Positions 34,102-43,913 are shown, counted from the first letter of the stretch. The stretch: 64,000 nt of DNA from Janibacter sp. CX7 (GCF_024362365.1 NZ_CP101464.1:310001-374000); one strand, 5' to 3'. Numbers and translations: made by a program. Notes: generated by a model from the letters alone, not told the origin.

Positions 34102-36635
34102 TGCTCAAGGCCACCTTCAAGAGTCTGCTGGCGCGCAAGGCGCGCCTGCTGATGAGCGCCATGGCGATCGTCCTCGGCACGGCCTTCGTCGCCGGGTCGC
34201 TCATCTTCACCGACACTCTCGGTCGCACCTTCGACGGGATCATGGACGGCACCGTCGGTGACGTCGTCGTCCAGCCCGAGCAAACCGACGACTACGGCGG
34301 CTCCGGCGGCGGCCGGGTCACGGCTGCCGACGTCGAGAAGTTCGCCCAGCTGCCCGGTGCCGAGCGCGCCGACGGCTCGGTCGACGCGATCGGCGTCTTC
34401 GTCGTGGGCAAGAACGGCAAGGTCGTCGGCGGCCAGGGTGCCCCGGCGCTGTCCTTCAACTACTCCGAAGCGCCCAACCAGCTCGGCAAGAACCCCATCG
34501 TCATCGACGACGGCCGGGCCCCCGAGCGCGACGGCGAGGTCATGGTCGACACCGCGACCGCGGAGCGGGCCGGCTACGAGGTCGGCGACGACATCTCCCT
34601 CGTCACCACCGGTGACACCCCTGAGATCAAGGCCGAGCTCGTCGGCACGATGACCTTCGGCGAAGGGGGAATGGCCGGCGCCTCGGTCGTCATCTTCGAC
34701 ACGAAGACCATGCAGAAGTACTTCATGGACGGCAAGGACGAGTACTCCTCCGTGTGGGTCACGGCGAAGGACGGCGTGAGCCAGCAGGAGCTGCTCACCC
34801 AGGCCGAGCCGCTCGTCCCCGAGGGCTACAAGGGCTGGACCGGCAAGGGCCTCGCGGAGGAGAACCAGAACGACGTGCAGCAGGCGCTCGGGTTCATCAC
34901 GACCTTCCTGCTCGTCTTCGCCGGGATCGCGCTCTTCGTCGGCTCCTTCCTCATCATCAACACCTTCAGCATCATCGTCGCGCAGCGTGGTCGAGAGCTG
35001 GCGCTGCTGCGCGCCATCGGCGCCTCGAAGCGTCAGGTCGTGCGCTCGGTGCTCCTCGAGGCCTTCCTCATCGGGGTCGTCGGCGCCACCCTCGGGCTCC
35101 TGCTCGGCGTCGTGCTCGCCATGGGCATCAAGGCCCTCTTCGCGACGATCGGCCTCGACCTGTCGGGCAGCGGGCTCGTCTTCGCGCCGCGCACGGTCAT
35201 CGCCGCCTATGTCGTCGGCATCCTCGTCACGATGGTCGCCGCGTGGGTGCCCGCCCGACGGGCCGGGTCCGTCCCGCCCGTCGCGGCGATGCGCGACTCC
35301 ATCGACACCGGCATCGGGCACCACCCGGTCCGCCGGGGCCTTGAGGTGGGGGTGCTCGTCCTCGGTGTCGTCGCCTTCCTCTGCGGGCTCTTCGTCGCCG
35401 ACAGCCGCGAGCTGTGGTGGATCGGTGGCGGCATCGTCGGCCTCGTCCTCGGCACGGCCTTCCTCGCTCCCTTCGTCGGTCGGCCGGTGATCGCGGGCCT
35501 GGGCGGGGTCTACCGCGCGGTCTTCGGCAGCGTCGGCCGGATGGCGGAGCAGAACTCCGTGCGCAACCCCGGCCGCACCGCGGCCACCGCGTCCGCGCTG
35601 ATGATCGGTATGACGCTGGTGGCCCTCATGGGGGTCGTCGCGTCGAGCACGACGGCGAGCGTCGACAAGCAGATCGAGGAGACCTTCCGGGCCGACTACA
35701 TCCTCAGCAATGCCGTCGGGCAACCCTTCTCCTCGACGGTCGCCGACCGGGTGGCGAAGGTCGACGGGGTCCGCGAGGTCTCGCCGGTCCGCTTCAGCAG
35801 CGCCCAGGTCGACGGGGGGCAGCTCTACGTGACGGCGATCGACCCGCGCAGCTTCGCCGACGTCGAGCAGATCGAGCCGACGAGCGGCACCGCCGACCTC
35901 GACGAGGACTCCGTCATGCTCTCGACGAAGCACGAGGGTGGCCGCTCCGTTGGCGACACCGTCAAGGTGACGATGGGCTCGAGCACCAAGGAGCTGACGG
36001 TCGTCGGCTTCTACGACGAGATCCAGGCCATCGGCTCGCCCGAGGTCCTCATGTCCGTCGACACCGTCGAGGCCATGAACGGCTCCGCCGCCGACAACTG
36101 GGCCTTCATCTTCCTCGACTCCGGGGCGGACAAGGCGCAGGTCGAGTCCGACATCGAGCAGATCGTCGACAAGCAGCCGCTCGTGACGCTCAAGGACCAG
36201 GCCGGCTATGCCGACGAGCAGCGGGCGAGCATCAACCAGCTGCTCTACCTGATCTACGCCCTCCTCGGGCTGGCGATCGTCATCGCGGTGCTCGGCATCG
36301 TCAACACCCTCGGCCTGTCGGTCATGGAGCGCACCCGCGAGGTCGGGCTGCTGCGTGCCGTCGGCCTCTCCCGCCGCCAGCTGCGGCGGATGATCACGCT
36401 CGAGTCGGTGACGATCGCCCTGCTCGGCGCCCTCCTGGGCATCGTCCTCGGGGTCATCGCGGGGGTCGCGATCCAGCGGGCTCTCGTCGACGACGGCATC
36501 ACCGAACTGGCGATCCCGTGGGTGCAGATGCTCGTCTTCGTCGGCCTCGCCGGCGTCATCGGGGTGCTCGCCGCGCTGCTGCCGGCCCGCCGGGCCTCGC
36601 GGATGGACATCCTGCGGGCGATCAGCACGGAGTGA
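34101..36635 (+). CDS. FtsX-type ABC permease (MacB-like, two FtsX domains)
   Basis: 844 residues, ATG overlapping the ATPase stop by one base. N-terminal helix (LMSAMAIVLGTAFVAGSLIF), a large extracytoplasmic MacB-PCD region, then three helices (about 255-385; SFLIINTFSIIVAQRGRELALLRAIGAS), two further helices, a second periplasmic domain and a C-terminal FtsX triplet (IVNTLGLSVMERTREVGLLRAVGLSRRQ). With the ATPase it should form a mechanotransmission-type exporter for peptides, lipids or antibiotics; substrate unknown. Length and double-domain form are typical of actinobacterial members. Confidence 0.92.
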   Translation: MLKATFKSLLARKARLLMSAMAIVLGTAFVAGSLIFTDTLGRTFDGIMDGTVGDVVVQPEQTDDYGGSGGGRVTAADVEKFAQLPGAERADGSVDAIGVFVVGKNGKVVGGQGAPALSFNYSEAPNQLGKNPIVIDDGRAPERDGEVMVDTATAERAGYEVGDDISLVTTGDTPEIKAELVGTMTFGEGGMAGASVVIFDTKTMQKYFMDGKDEYSSVWVTAKDGVSQQELLTQAEPLVPEGYKGWTGKGLAEENQNDVQQALGFITTFLLVFAGIALFVGSFLIINTFSIIVAQRGRELALLRAIGASKRQVVRSVLLEAFLIGVVGATLGLLLGVVLAMGIKALFATIGLDLSGSGLVFAPRTVIAAYVVGILVTMVAAWVPARRAGSVPPVAAMRDSIDTGIGHHPVRRGLEVGVLVLGVVAFLCGLFVADSRELWWIGGGIVGLVLGTAFLAPFVGRPVIAGLGGVYRAVFGSVGRMAEQNSVRNPGRTAATASALMIGMTLVALMGVVASSTTASVDKQIEETFRADYILSNAVGQPFSSTVADRVAKVDGVREVSPVRFSSAQVDGGQLYVTAIDPRSFADVEQIEPTSGTADLDEDSVMLSTKHEGGRSVGDTVKVTMGSSTKELTVVGFYDEIQAIGSPEVLMSVDTVEAMNGSAADNWAFIFLDSGADKAQVESDIEQIVDKQPLVTLKDQAGYADEQRASINQLLYLIYALLGLAIVIAVLGIVNTLGLSVMERTREVGLLRAVGLSRRQLRRMITLESVTIALLGALLGIVLGVIAGVAIQRALVDDGITELAIPWVQMLVFVGLAGVIGVLAALLPARRASRMDILRAISTE

Positions 36636-36642
36636 CCACGGG

Positions 36643-36682
36643 CGAAGGGGGCGGCACCCGGCGACGGGTGCCGCCCCCTTCG
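36643..36682. terminator. Bidirectional terminator built on CGAAGGGGG
   Basis: 18-base perfect arms CGAAGGGGGCGGCACCCG and complement around GCGA, between the convergent ABC permease and WXG100 genes. Confidence 0.85.
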
Positions 36683-36706
36683 TCGTGGTGCGGGGTGTCG
36701 CGACGG

Positions 36707-37003
36707 TCAGCGGCCGGGGCGCATCGTGCTCTTGACCGAGCTCTCGGTGTCGTCGTATGTGCGGCCCGCCTCGCCGAGGACCCGACCGATCTCGTCGAGG
36801 CTGTCCTTGACCGTGCGCTGCGTGGCCCGCCAGTCGTTGATGAGGTCCTGAAAGGACGAGGAGGCCTCGCCCTGCCACTCGTTCTGCAGCGAGATCAGCC
36901 GGCTCATCATGCTCGCGACGGTCGTCTCGACGTCCTCGGAGATCCGGGAGACGTCGGACGCGCTGCTCGCGACCTGTGCGGTGTCGACGGTGAAGCTGGC
37001 CAT
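36707..37003 (-). CDS. WXG100 family (ESAT-6-like) protein
   Basis: 98 residues from the ATG at 37003 (AGAAGGGGAACC upstream). Helical hairpin with the central NEWQGEAS (W-x-G) turn near residue 43 and a C-terminal YDDTES that fits the YxxxD/E secretion motif of type VII substrates. Likely exported by an ESX/T7SS as a dimer. No EccC or other secretion gene is nearby, so the export machinery must be elsewhere. Role unknown. Confidence 0.9.
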   Translation of the reverse strand: MASFTVDTAQVASSASDVSRISEDVETTVASMMSRLISLQNEWQGEASSSFQDLINDWRATQRTVKDSLDEIGRVLGEAGRTYDDTESSVKSTMRPGR

Positions 37004-37053
37004 GGTGGTTCCCCTTCTGGTTGCGGTCACCGGGCCCCTCGCCCGGATGTCCT

Positions 37054-38988
37054 TCAGACCGTAGGCGGGATGGGCGTCGGCGCCGTGGGGTTATCCACAG
37101 GCCCCGGCGGCGGGCCGGGCGGGGTCCGGTCGGTTCCCTCGCGGCGCGAGCGCTCGAGGGCCTGGGCATAGCCGGCGCCCATGCCGAGCAGCAGCAGGCC
37201 GGCGACGATGAAGGAGACGACCCGGGCGAGGCCGCCGAGGAAGGCGAGGTCGAAGAGCAGCAGCTTGACCACGCTCGCGGCGGCGAGCGTCAGCCCGGCG
37301 GGGACGGCGATCGTCGAGCCGCGCAGCCCCCGCAGGAGCAGCAGCGCGGCCGCGGCCATCCAGACGACGGTGGCGCCGGCCTGGCCTGCGGTGAAGCCGC
37401 CGCGCGGGTCGTCGAGCAGCTGGCCGAGGAGGACACCGCTGACGACGACCGCGCCGCCGGTGGACACCACGGCCAGGGCGAGCAGCGCCCGCGAGAGCAC
37501 CGGAGCCGTCGCCGGGATGATCCGGTCGCTGGCCCGGGCGGTCACGACGAGCAGGGCCACGAGCAGCACCGCCGTCACGAGGTGGCGGGGCCCGACGTCG
37601 CCCGCCTGGCTGCGCAGGACGACATAGGGCAGGAGGGCGAGCGACCCGAGGAGGGCGATGACGCCCAGCCCCCACGCGACGAGCAGCACCGACCGCTGCC
37701 GCGGCACGAGGGCCGCGACGGCCCAGACGAGGGCCACGCCGACGATCGCGACGATCGCGAGGCTGCCGCCGTCGACGGCGCGCGGGGCCGCGGTCAGCGA
37801 CGTGACGCCGGCGGCCGCGAGCGCGATCTCGGGCACCCGGTGCTGGAGTGCGGTGCCCTCGCGGTGGACGACGAGGCCGGCGGCGAGCAGCAGCAGGCAG
37901 GTGGCGACGACGAGGAGTGCGGTGCCGACCCAGCGGTCAGGTGCGGCGACGCCGGCGCTCCACACCGGCATGACCCCGACGGGCACGAGGGCGCCGAGCT
38001 GCAGCGGGAGCCGCTCGCTGCGGGTCCCGGCGACGGTCGTGCCGACGACGAGGACGGCGAGGCCGAGCGCGAGGACGACCGGCACGGCCGTGCGCTCCTG
38101 GGCCAGCGCGAGGGCGGCGAGGAAGAGACCGGTCGGCACGACCCGGGCCAGCTCGAGGGCCCACCACCGGCGACCGACCTGGGCCGGCCAGGTCGCGATG
38201 GTGAGGACGAGGAGGAAGGCCCCGGTGAGCCGGGCGTGCTCGAGGCCGACGAAGGGAGCCATGAGGGCCACCCCGAGCACGGCGACGACGGCGAGCAGCT
38301 GGCTGTCCCAGGCCCGGGCGAGCAGCACGCCGCCGAGCGCGATGAGGCCGGCGATGACCATGCCCCCGGCGAGCGGCACCCAGTCGTAGATGCGGGTGAC
38401 GGCGAGGACGTCGAGGTAGGCGGTCGCGATGCCGGTCGCGGCGAGGCCGAGGGCACCGACGGTGCCGGCCTCGCGGCGGCGCACGAGCGCGGCGGCGCCC
38501 ACGAGGCCCATGGCGAGCAGAGCGCCGCTCGTCACCCGGGCGACCGGGCCGAAGAAGCCCATCTGGATGGCCAGGGCGAGCAGGAAGGCGACGCCGATGA
38601 GGGTGATCGTCGCGCCGACGACGGCGAGGATCTTGGCGACGACGCCGTCGCGCTGCCACCACGGCTCTGCGGGAGGCAGCGGTCGGGCCGGCGGAGGCAC
38701 AGCGGCCGGGGCGTACGCCGGCGCGTGGGCCGGCGGCGGAGGCGTGACCAGGCCGGCGGGGGCGGTCGGCACGGGGGAGGGCTGCGGGTCGGCCGTCGCT
38801 GCGGCCGGCGTCGGGGGAGCGGCGGGCTCCGCGACGGGGGTCCACTGCGCCGGGGAGGCCTCGGTCTCGAGGCGGGCGCGGAGCGTGGCCAGCTCGTTGC
38901 CCACGGTGTACATGCGCGACATCGCGTCCGCGAAGTCGTCCTCGATCGCGCGCACCCGCTCGAGGACCGGGTCTCCAGACATGCTCAT
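37054..38988 (-). CDS. DUF2339 multi-pass membrane protein
   Basis: About 644 residues; starts MSMSGDPV (two Met codons apart, GGGGG upstream). An N-terminal coiled segment (RVRAIEDDFADAMSRMYTVG), a long Pro/Ala linker (about 50-115), then WWQRDGVVAKILAVVGATITLIGVAF and some 20 hydrophobic segments to the C-terminus, with a final EGTDRTPPGPPPGP tail. Matches DUF2339, predicted membrane proteins of unknown function seen in many bacteria. It follows no operon partner with certainty; the WXG100 gene lies 50 bases downstream on the same strand. Confidence 0.82.
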   Translation of the reverse strand: MSMSGDPVLERVRAIEDDFADAMSRMYTVGNELATLRARLETEASPAQWTPVAEPAAPPTPAAATADPQPSPVPTAPAGLVTPPPPAHAPAYAPAAVPPPARPLPPAEPWWQRDGVVAKILAVVGATITLIGVAFLLALAIQMGFFGPVARVTSGALLAMGLVGAAALVRRREAGTVGALGLAATGIATAYLDVLAVTRIYDWVPLAGGMVIAGLIALGGVLLARAWDSQLLAVVAVLGVALMAPFVGLEHARLTGAFLLVLTIATWPAQVGRRWWALELARVVPTGLFLAALALAQERTAVPVVLALGLAVLVVGTTVAGTRSERLPLQLGALVPVGVMPVWSAGVAAPDRWVGTALLVVATCLLLLAAGLVVHREGTALQHRVPEIALAAAGVTSLTAAPRAVDGGSLAIVAIVGVALVWAVAALVPRQRSVLLVAWGLGVIALLGSLALLPYVVLRSQAGDVGPRHLVTAVLLVALLVVTARASDRIIPATAPVLSRALLALAVVSTGGAVVVSGVLLGQLLDDPRGGFTAGQAGATVVWMAAAALLLLRGLRGSTIAVPAGLTLAAASVVKLLLFDLAFLGGLARVVSFIVAGLLLLGMGAGYAQALERSRREGTDRTPPGPPPGPVDNPTAPTPIPPTV

Positions 38989-39239
38989 GCCCCCAGTGTC
39001 CTGCTGCCAGGACACCGGGGGCATGAGTTCGGCTACTCAGCGCCGCCTTCAGACGCCACACCCGAAGGCGGGGGTAGCACCCCTGTGGGAGCCGGAGGAA
39101 GTCGGTGCCTGCGTCGGGGGAGGAGACGAACGAGCGACCGTTGCTTCCCTTTTCCTGTGCTCCTGAGACCATCCTGCGACACCGGCTTGGGACGGCGCTG
39201 GCATCGACCTGTGAGTCTGCTGGGCACGGCTCCCGCAGG

Positions 39240-40529
39240 TCACCCCTGGGACGCGGGAGCCGTCCCGAGGGTGGCCTCGATCGTCTGCTCCTTGCCGTCG
39301 CGCACCACGGCGAGCGAGACCTGGGTGCCGATGCGGTGCGAGTGGATGATGCCGACGAGCGACTCGGCCGAGGTGACGGGGGAGTCGTCGACGCCCACGA
39401 CGAGGTCGCCCGCCTCCAGACCCGCGTCGGCGGCCGGGCTGCCGTCGGAGACCGAGCGGATCTGCGCACCCGCGCGGGTCGCCGACCCGAGGGTGGCCGT
39501 GCCGTCGGTCGGCGTCACGCCGAGGAAGGCGTGCTCCGCGGAGCCGTCCTCGATGAGCTGCTGGGCGATCCACGTGGCCTCGTCGACGGGGATGGCGAAG
39601 CCGATGCCGATGCTGCCCGACTGGCCGCTGCTGCTGCCGAGGCTCGCGATGGAGGAGTTGATGCCCACGAGGCGGCCGGCCGCGTCGACGAGCGCGCCGC
39701 CGGAGTTGCCGGGGTTGACCGCGGCCGAGGTCTGGATGGCCGAGGTGACGACCGGGCTCGACTGCTGCTGCTGGGCGAAGGGGTCCTGCTGCTCGCTCTC
39801 GGAGGAGCTCGTCGTCACCGGGCGGTCGAGGGCGCTGACGATGCCCGTCGTCACGGTGCCCGAGAGACCGAGCGGGTTGCCCACCGCCATGACCGGGTCG
39901 CCGACCTCGAGGCCGGCCGAGGAGCCGACGGTGATCGGGGTCAGGTCGCTCGGCGGGTTCTTCAGGGTGACGACCGCGAGGTCGGTCGAGGCGTCCTCGC
40001 CGGCGATGGTGGCCGCATAGCTGTTGCCGTCGGCCAGGGTGACGGTGATCGTCGGGTTGCTGCCCGCGCCGCTGACGACGTGGTGGTTGGTGAGGATGTG
40101 CCCCTTGGTGTCGAGGACGACGCCCGAGCCCTCGCCGCCGGAGCCGTTGCCCTCGACGGTGATCGACACGACGCTCGGCGAGACGGCCGCGGTCACGGCA
40201 TTCCAGTCCGGGTTGGTCTTCGACGCGCTGCTCACGGGCACGACGCTCGCGGCCGAGGAGCCGTCGGCGGTGCTCGCCGAGGTGCCGGCGGTCGCGGCCG
40301 AGGCGTCACCGGCGTCGGTCAGCGACATCACGCCCCACGTGCCCCCGCTGGCGAGGGCGGCCGTGAGCAGGGCGACCGCGGTGAGCTCGCCGAGCCGGCG
40401 GCGGCGGTGCCGCGGCATGCGCGGCGGCGGGGGCGCGGACAGGGCGCTGGCGTAGGAGGTGGTCGGCACGGGTCCGGCCGCCCCCCGCTGAGGGTGCTGC
40501 GGCGGCAGTGGCGCGGTGGGCTGGTCCAT
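39240..40529 (-). CDS. Membrane-anchored HtrA/DegP-like serine protease with PDZ domain
   Basis: 429 residues. Proline-rich cytosolic start, one membrane helix (LGELTAVALLTAALASGGTW, about 46-65), a Ser/Thr/Ala linker, then an S1C protease domain: His in ILTNHHVVSG, Asp in DASTDLAVVTL, Ser in AAVNPGNSGGALVD. A PDZ domain follows (GAQIRSVSDGSPAADAGLEAGDLVVGVD). Degrades or refolds damaged extracytoplasmic proteins. It lies next to a response regulator-sensor pair in the order seen for mycobacterial mprA-mprB-pepD, where PepD is the HtrA of the envelope-stress regulon; equivalent role here is inferred. Confidence 0.93.
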   Translation of the reverse strand: MDQPTAPLPPQHPQRGAAGPVPTTSYASALSAPPPPRMPRHRRRRLGELTAVALLTAALASGGTWGVMSLTDAGDASAATAGTSASTADGSSAASVVPVSSASKTNPDWNAVTAAVSPSVVSITVEGNGSGGEGSGVVLDTKGHILTNHHVVSGAGSNPTITVTLADGNSYAATIAGEDASTDLAVVTLKNPPSDLTPITVGSSAGLEVGDPVMAVGNPLGLSGTVTTGIVSALDRPVTTSSSESEQQDPFAQQQQSSPVVTSAIQTSAAVNPGNSGGALVDAAGRLVGINSSIASLGSSSGQSGSIGIGFAIPVDEATWIAQQLIEDGSAEHAFLGVTPTDGTATLGSATRAGAQIRSVSDGSPAADAGLEAGDLVVGVDDSPVTSAESLVGIIHSHRIGTQVSLAVVRDGKEQTIEATLGTAPASQG

Positions 40530-40634
40530 CGTGGGGCTCCTTCTCGAGGCTGTGGTCCCACTCTCGTCCGCGCACTTCGGACCGCCCTTGGTCCCACCTG
40601 TCAGTCTCCTGTGCGCCCAGCGCCCGGGGTCGCG

Positions 40635-42110
40635 CTAGACGCGCGCGGGCCGGACCGGGGTCGCACCGGGCAGCTCGACGTGGAAGGTCGCGCCGCCTCC
40701 CGGCGTCTCGCGGACGTCGACGTCGCCCTGGTGCTGGCCGACGATCGCGGCGACGATCGCCAGCCCGAGACCGCTGCCGCCGCGGGCGCGCGAGCGGGCC
40801 TTGTCGACGCGGAAGAACCGCTCGAAGACCCGCGCGGCCGCCTCGGGGTCGATGCCGGCGCCATGGTCACGCACCTCGATGACGGCCCGGTCGCCGACCT
40901 GCCCGGTGCGCACCTCGACCGCGACGTCGTCGGCGGTGTGCATGAGGGCATTGCCGATGAGGTTGCTGAGCACCTGCCGCAGGCGGCCGTCGTCACCCCG
41001 CACGACGACCGGCCGCAGCTCGCCGTCGAGACCGACGAGCTGGATCCGGCGGTGCGGCGCGCGGGCGCGCGCGTCGTGGACGGTCTCGGCGCACAGGACG
41101 ACGAGGTCGACGTCGGAGAGCTCGAGCGGCCGCTGGTCGTCGAGGCGGGCGAGCAGCAGCAGGTCGTCGACGAGCCCGGTCATGCGTGAGGCCTCGCCCT
41201 CGATCCGGTCCATGGCCTGGGTCGTCGCCTCGGGCCCCTGCACCGCGCCCTGGCGGTAGAGCTCGGCGTAGCCGCGGACCGTCGCCAGCGGGGTGCGCAG
41301 TTCGTGGCTCGCGTCGGCGACGAACTGGCGCATCTTGGTCTCCGACGCCTCCTGGACGGCGAAGCTGCGCTCGACCTGCCCGAGCATGGAGTTGAGCGAG
41401 TCGCTCAGGCTCGCGACCTCGTCGTGGCTGTGCCGCACCGGCACGCGTCGGGTGAGGTCTCCGGCGGCGATGGCCGCGGCGGTGTCCTCGATGCGACGAA
41501 GGGGGCGGAAGGCCCGGCGGGTGGCGAACCAGCCGAGGACGCCGCAGGTGACGAGTGCACCGAGGCCGACGGCGAGGGTCACGGCGACGTAGCGGCCGAT
41601 GATCTTGTTGACGCCCGACAGCGGCATACCGATCGCGAAGGTCGAGCCGTTGGTGTAGCGGCCGGCGATGAAGCGCCACTTGGCGGTGCCGTCGACCGAG
41701 GTCACCGTGAAGGGCTCCTGGGTCAGCACGCGCACGTCGTCGGCGTGCAGGACCGGCACGTCGGGCCGGGAGGTCTCGCCGGTGGGGAAGCGGTAGCGCC
41801 ACGGGCCCCCGTCGCCGGGCTGGCGCACGAAGTAGAGGTTGGTCGGGCTGCCGTCGCTGCCGCTGTAGATGTCGGTCGGGTCGTCGGTGCCGTAGTAGGA
41901 GGCCTCGTCCTCGGCGATCGGGATCGCGACCGTGCGCAGCTGCTCGTCGACATTGGCCTCGAGGTCGCGCTGCAGCAGCCAGGCCATGGCGGTCGAGGTC
42001 GCGACGAGGGCCGCGAGCAGCAGGGCGAGCAGGATGACGATCAGCCGCCAGGTGAGCGGCATCGCCTCGAGCTTGCGGACGACGGGTGCGGTGACCCGCT
42101 CCATGCTCAT
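40635..42110 (-). CDS. Sensor histidine kinase (MprB/TrcS-like)
   Basis: 491 residues. Two membrane helices (about 20-46 and 178-203) flank an extracytoplasmic domain; HAMP linker (ATRRAFRPLRRIEDTAAAIAAGDL), dimerisation box FVADASHELRTPLATVRGYAEL with the phosphoacceptor His, N box LIGNALMHT, D box HGAGIDPEAAARVFERFF, and G box GGSGLGLAIV. All catalytic parts are present. It partners with the response regulator immediately upstream (7-base gap). The downstream HtrA gene suggests envelope-stress sensing. Confidence 0.94.
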   Translation of the reverse strand: MSMERVTAPVVRKLEAMPLTWRLIVILLALLLAALVATSTAMAWLLQRDLEANVDEQLRTVAIPIAEDEASYYGTDDPTDIYSGSDGSPTNLYFVRQPGDGGPWRYRFPTGETSRPDVPVLHADDVRVLTQEPFTVTSVDGTAKWRFIAGRYTNGSTFAIGMPLSGVNKIIGRYVAVTLAVGLGALVTCGVLGWFATRRAFRPLRRIEDTAAAIAAGDLTRRVPVRHSHDEVASLSDSLNSMLGQVERSFAVQEASETKMRQFVADASHELRTPLATVRGYAELYRQGAVQGPEATTQAMDRIEGEASRMTGLVDDLLLLARLDDQRPLELSDVDLVVLCAETVHDARARAPHRRIQLVGLDGELRPVVVRGDDGRLRQVLSNLIGNALMHTADDVAVEVRTGQVGDRAVIEVRDHGAGIDPEAAARVFERFFRVDKARSRARGGSGLGLAIVAAIVGQHQGDVDVRETPGGGATFHVELPGATPVRPARV

Positions 42111-42117
42111 GCGGGGC

Positions 42118-42831
42118 TCACTCGGGAGGCAGGCGCAGCACGTAGCCGAAGCCGCGCTTGGTGTGGATCAGGGAGGGCAGGCCCTCGGTGTCGATCTTGC
42201 GCCGCAGGTAGGAGATGTAGGACTCGACGATGCCCATCTCGCCGCGGAAGTCGTAGTCCCACACGTGGTCGAGGATCTGCGCCTTGGACAGCACGCGGTT
42301 GGGGTTGAGCATGAGGTAGCGCAGCAGCTTGAACTCCGTCGGCGAGACGTCGATGACGCGGCCGGCGCGGCGCACCTCGTGGGCGTCGTCGTCGAGCTCG
42401 AGGTCGGCGAAGCTGAGCACCGACTCGCTCGAGGGCACGTCCTGGGTGCGGCGCAGGATCACCCGGATACGGGCGATGACCTCCTCGAGCGAGAAGGGCT
42501 TGGTGACGTAGTCGTCGCCGCCGACGGTCAGGCCCTTGAGCTTGTCGTCGAGGGAGTCGCGTGCGGTGAGGAAGAGGATCGGCTGGTGCCGCTCGGAGGC
42601 CCGCAGCTGCGCGGCGACCTCGAAGCCGTCGGTGTCGGGCAGCATGACGTCGAGGACGATGAGGTCGGGCTCCATGCGGTGGACCGCGTCGAGTGCGCTC
42701 GCCCCGTCACCCGCCACCTCGACCTCGAAGCCGGCGAAGCGCAGCGACGTGGCGAGCAGCTCGCGGATGTTGGGCTCGTCCTCGACGACCAGCAGGTGGG
42801 GGACGTCGACGGAGGTGGTGGGAGTGCTCAC
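42118..42831 (-). CDS. OmpR/PhoB-family response regulator (MprA/TrcR-like)
   Basis: 237 residues, GTG start. Receiver domain with acidic pocket (VVEDEPN), phospho-acceptor Asp in LIVLDVMLPDTDG, Thr in LTARDS and Lys in YVTKPFSLEE; C-terminal winged helix with EFKLLRYLMLNPNRVLSKAQIL and the recognition helix region ESYISYLRRKID. First gene of the regulator-kinase pair, followed by the HtrA protease gene. Confidence 0.95.
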   Translation of the reverse strand: MSTPTTSVDVPHLLVVEDEPNIRELLATSLRFAGFEVEVAGDGASALDAVHRMEPDLIVLDVMLPDTDGFEVAAQLRASERHQPILFLTARDSLDDKLKGLTVGGDDYVTKPFSLEEVIARIRVILRRTQDVPSSESVLSFADLELDDDAHEVRRAGRVIDVSPTEFKLLRYLMLNPNRVLSKAQILDHVWDYDFRGEMGIVESYISYLRRKIDTEGLPSLIHTKRGFGYVLRLPPE

Positions 42832-42914
42832 CCATCGAGTGTGCGCCCGTTGTCTGGGCGTCGGCTGAACGCCGGCTGTGCCGGCCGCCTGTTGCGCTGG
42901 TCACGGACTGACAA

Positions 42915-42950
42915 CGAAGGGGGCGGGGAGACCGGCGGAACCCCCCTTCG
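42915..42950. repeat. Inverted CGAAGGGGG pair upstream of ehuB
   Basis: CGAAGGGGG at 42915-42923 and CCCCCTTCG at 42942-42950 enclose 18 bases that can pair further (CGGGGAG region). It sits in the divergent region between the response regulator and ehuB, so it could affect ehuB leader folding. Confidence 0.55.
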
Positions 42951-43028
42951 CGCTGATGATTTGGTCGGGTGGAGGGACTCGGAGGACCGGGACCGGCTCG
43001 GGGAAGACCCTCCGATGGGAGGAAACCT

Positions 43029-43913
43029 GTGCGCCACACCAAGACCCTGGCCGGAACGGCCGCGCTGACCCTCGCCCTGACCCTCGCGGCCTGCGGCGAC
43101 TCCGAGTCGGACAGCTCGTCGGGGGACAAGCTGTCGGAGCTCAAGGACAAGGGGACGATCACCGTCGCCTTCGCCGGCGAGGAGCCCTACTCCTTCGAGA
43201 AGGACGGCGAGCTCACGGGAGCGACGATCGCCCTCCACAAGAAGATCTTCAAGGACATGGGGATCGAGGAGGTCAAGGGCGTCAAGACCGAGTGGAATGC
43301 CCTCATCCCCGGGCTCAAGGCCGGGCGCTACGACGCCATCTCGGCGGGCATGTCGATCCTGCCGGACCGCTGCAAGGAGGCCTCCTTCGGCGACCCGGAG
43401 ATCCTCTACACGACGGCGCTCATGGTGCCCGAGGGCAACCCGAAGAACCTCAAGAACCTCGACGACGTCAAGAAGTCCGGCGCCAAGCTCGCGACGATGA
43501 GCGGCGCCATCGAGACCGACTACGCCAAGTCGCTCGACATCGAGGCCACCCAGGTCAAGACTCCCCAGGACGGCATGGACGCGGTCGCGCGCGGCAGCAG
43601 CGACGTCTTCGCGCTCACCGGGATCTCGCTGCGGACCATGGACGAGAACAACCCCGATGTGAAGGTCGAGGTCACCGACTCCTTCGTCGCCGTCGTCGAC
43701 GGCAAGGAGCAGGTCGGTGCCGGTGCGACCGTCTTCAAGAAGGGTGACGACACCCTGCGCGACGCCTACAACAAGGAGCTCGCCAAGATCACCGGTGACG
43801 AGAAGGCCTACACCGACGTCATCGGTGAGTTCGGCTTCACCGACGCCGAGCGGCCCAAGGGCGACCTGACGACCGAGCAGCTCTGCAAGGGCGAGCTGCC
43901 GGACGCCAAGTGA
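43029..43913 (+). CDS. ehuB: Ectoine/hydroxyectoine-binding lipoprotein
   Basis: 294 residues, GTG start with GGGAGGAAACC upstream. Lipobox LTLAACGDS. Family-3 solute-binding fold: GTITVAFAGEEPYSFEKDG, AISAGMSILPDRCKEASFGDPEIL (the P-x-R-C-K/E..SFSDP form of EhuB), and a C-terminal FGFTDAERPKGDLTTEQLC typical of EhuB. The following genes are two permeases and an ATPase in the order of ehuBCDA, which supports ectoine/hydroxyectoine over general amino-acid uptake. Osmoprotectant import. Confidence 0.85.
   Translation: MRHTKTLAGTAALTLALTLAACGDSESDSSSGDKLSELKDKGTITVAFAGEEPYSFEKDGELTGATIALHKKIFKDMGIEEVKGVKTEWNALIPGLKAGRYDAISAGMSILPDRCKEASFGDPEILYTTALMVPEGNPKNLKNLDDVKKSGAKLATMSGAIETDYAKSLDIEATQVKTPQDGMDAVARGSSDVFALTGISLRTMDENNPDVKVEVTDSFVAVVDGKEQVGAGATVFKKGDDTLRDAYNKELAKITGDEKAYTDVIGEFGFTDAERPKGDLTTEQLCKGELPDAK

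Noticed and set aside
33804..37169. 1,121-codon open frame on the minus strand opposite the ABC permease
   Set aside because: Low-complexity Arg/Asp/Gly/Glu composition produced by the antisense of a high-GC gene; the plus strand encodes a clear FtsX-type permease.
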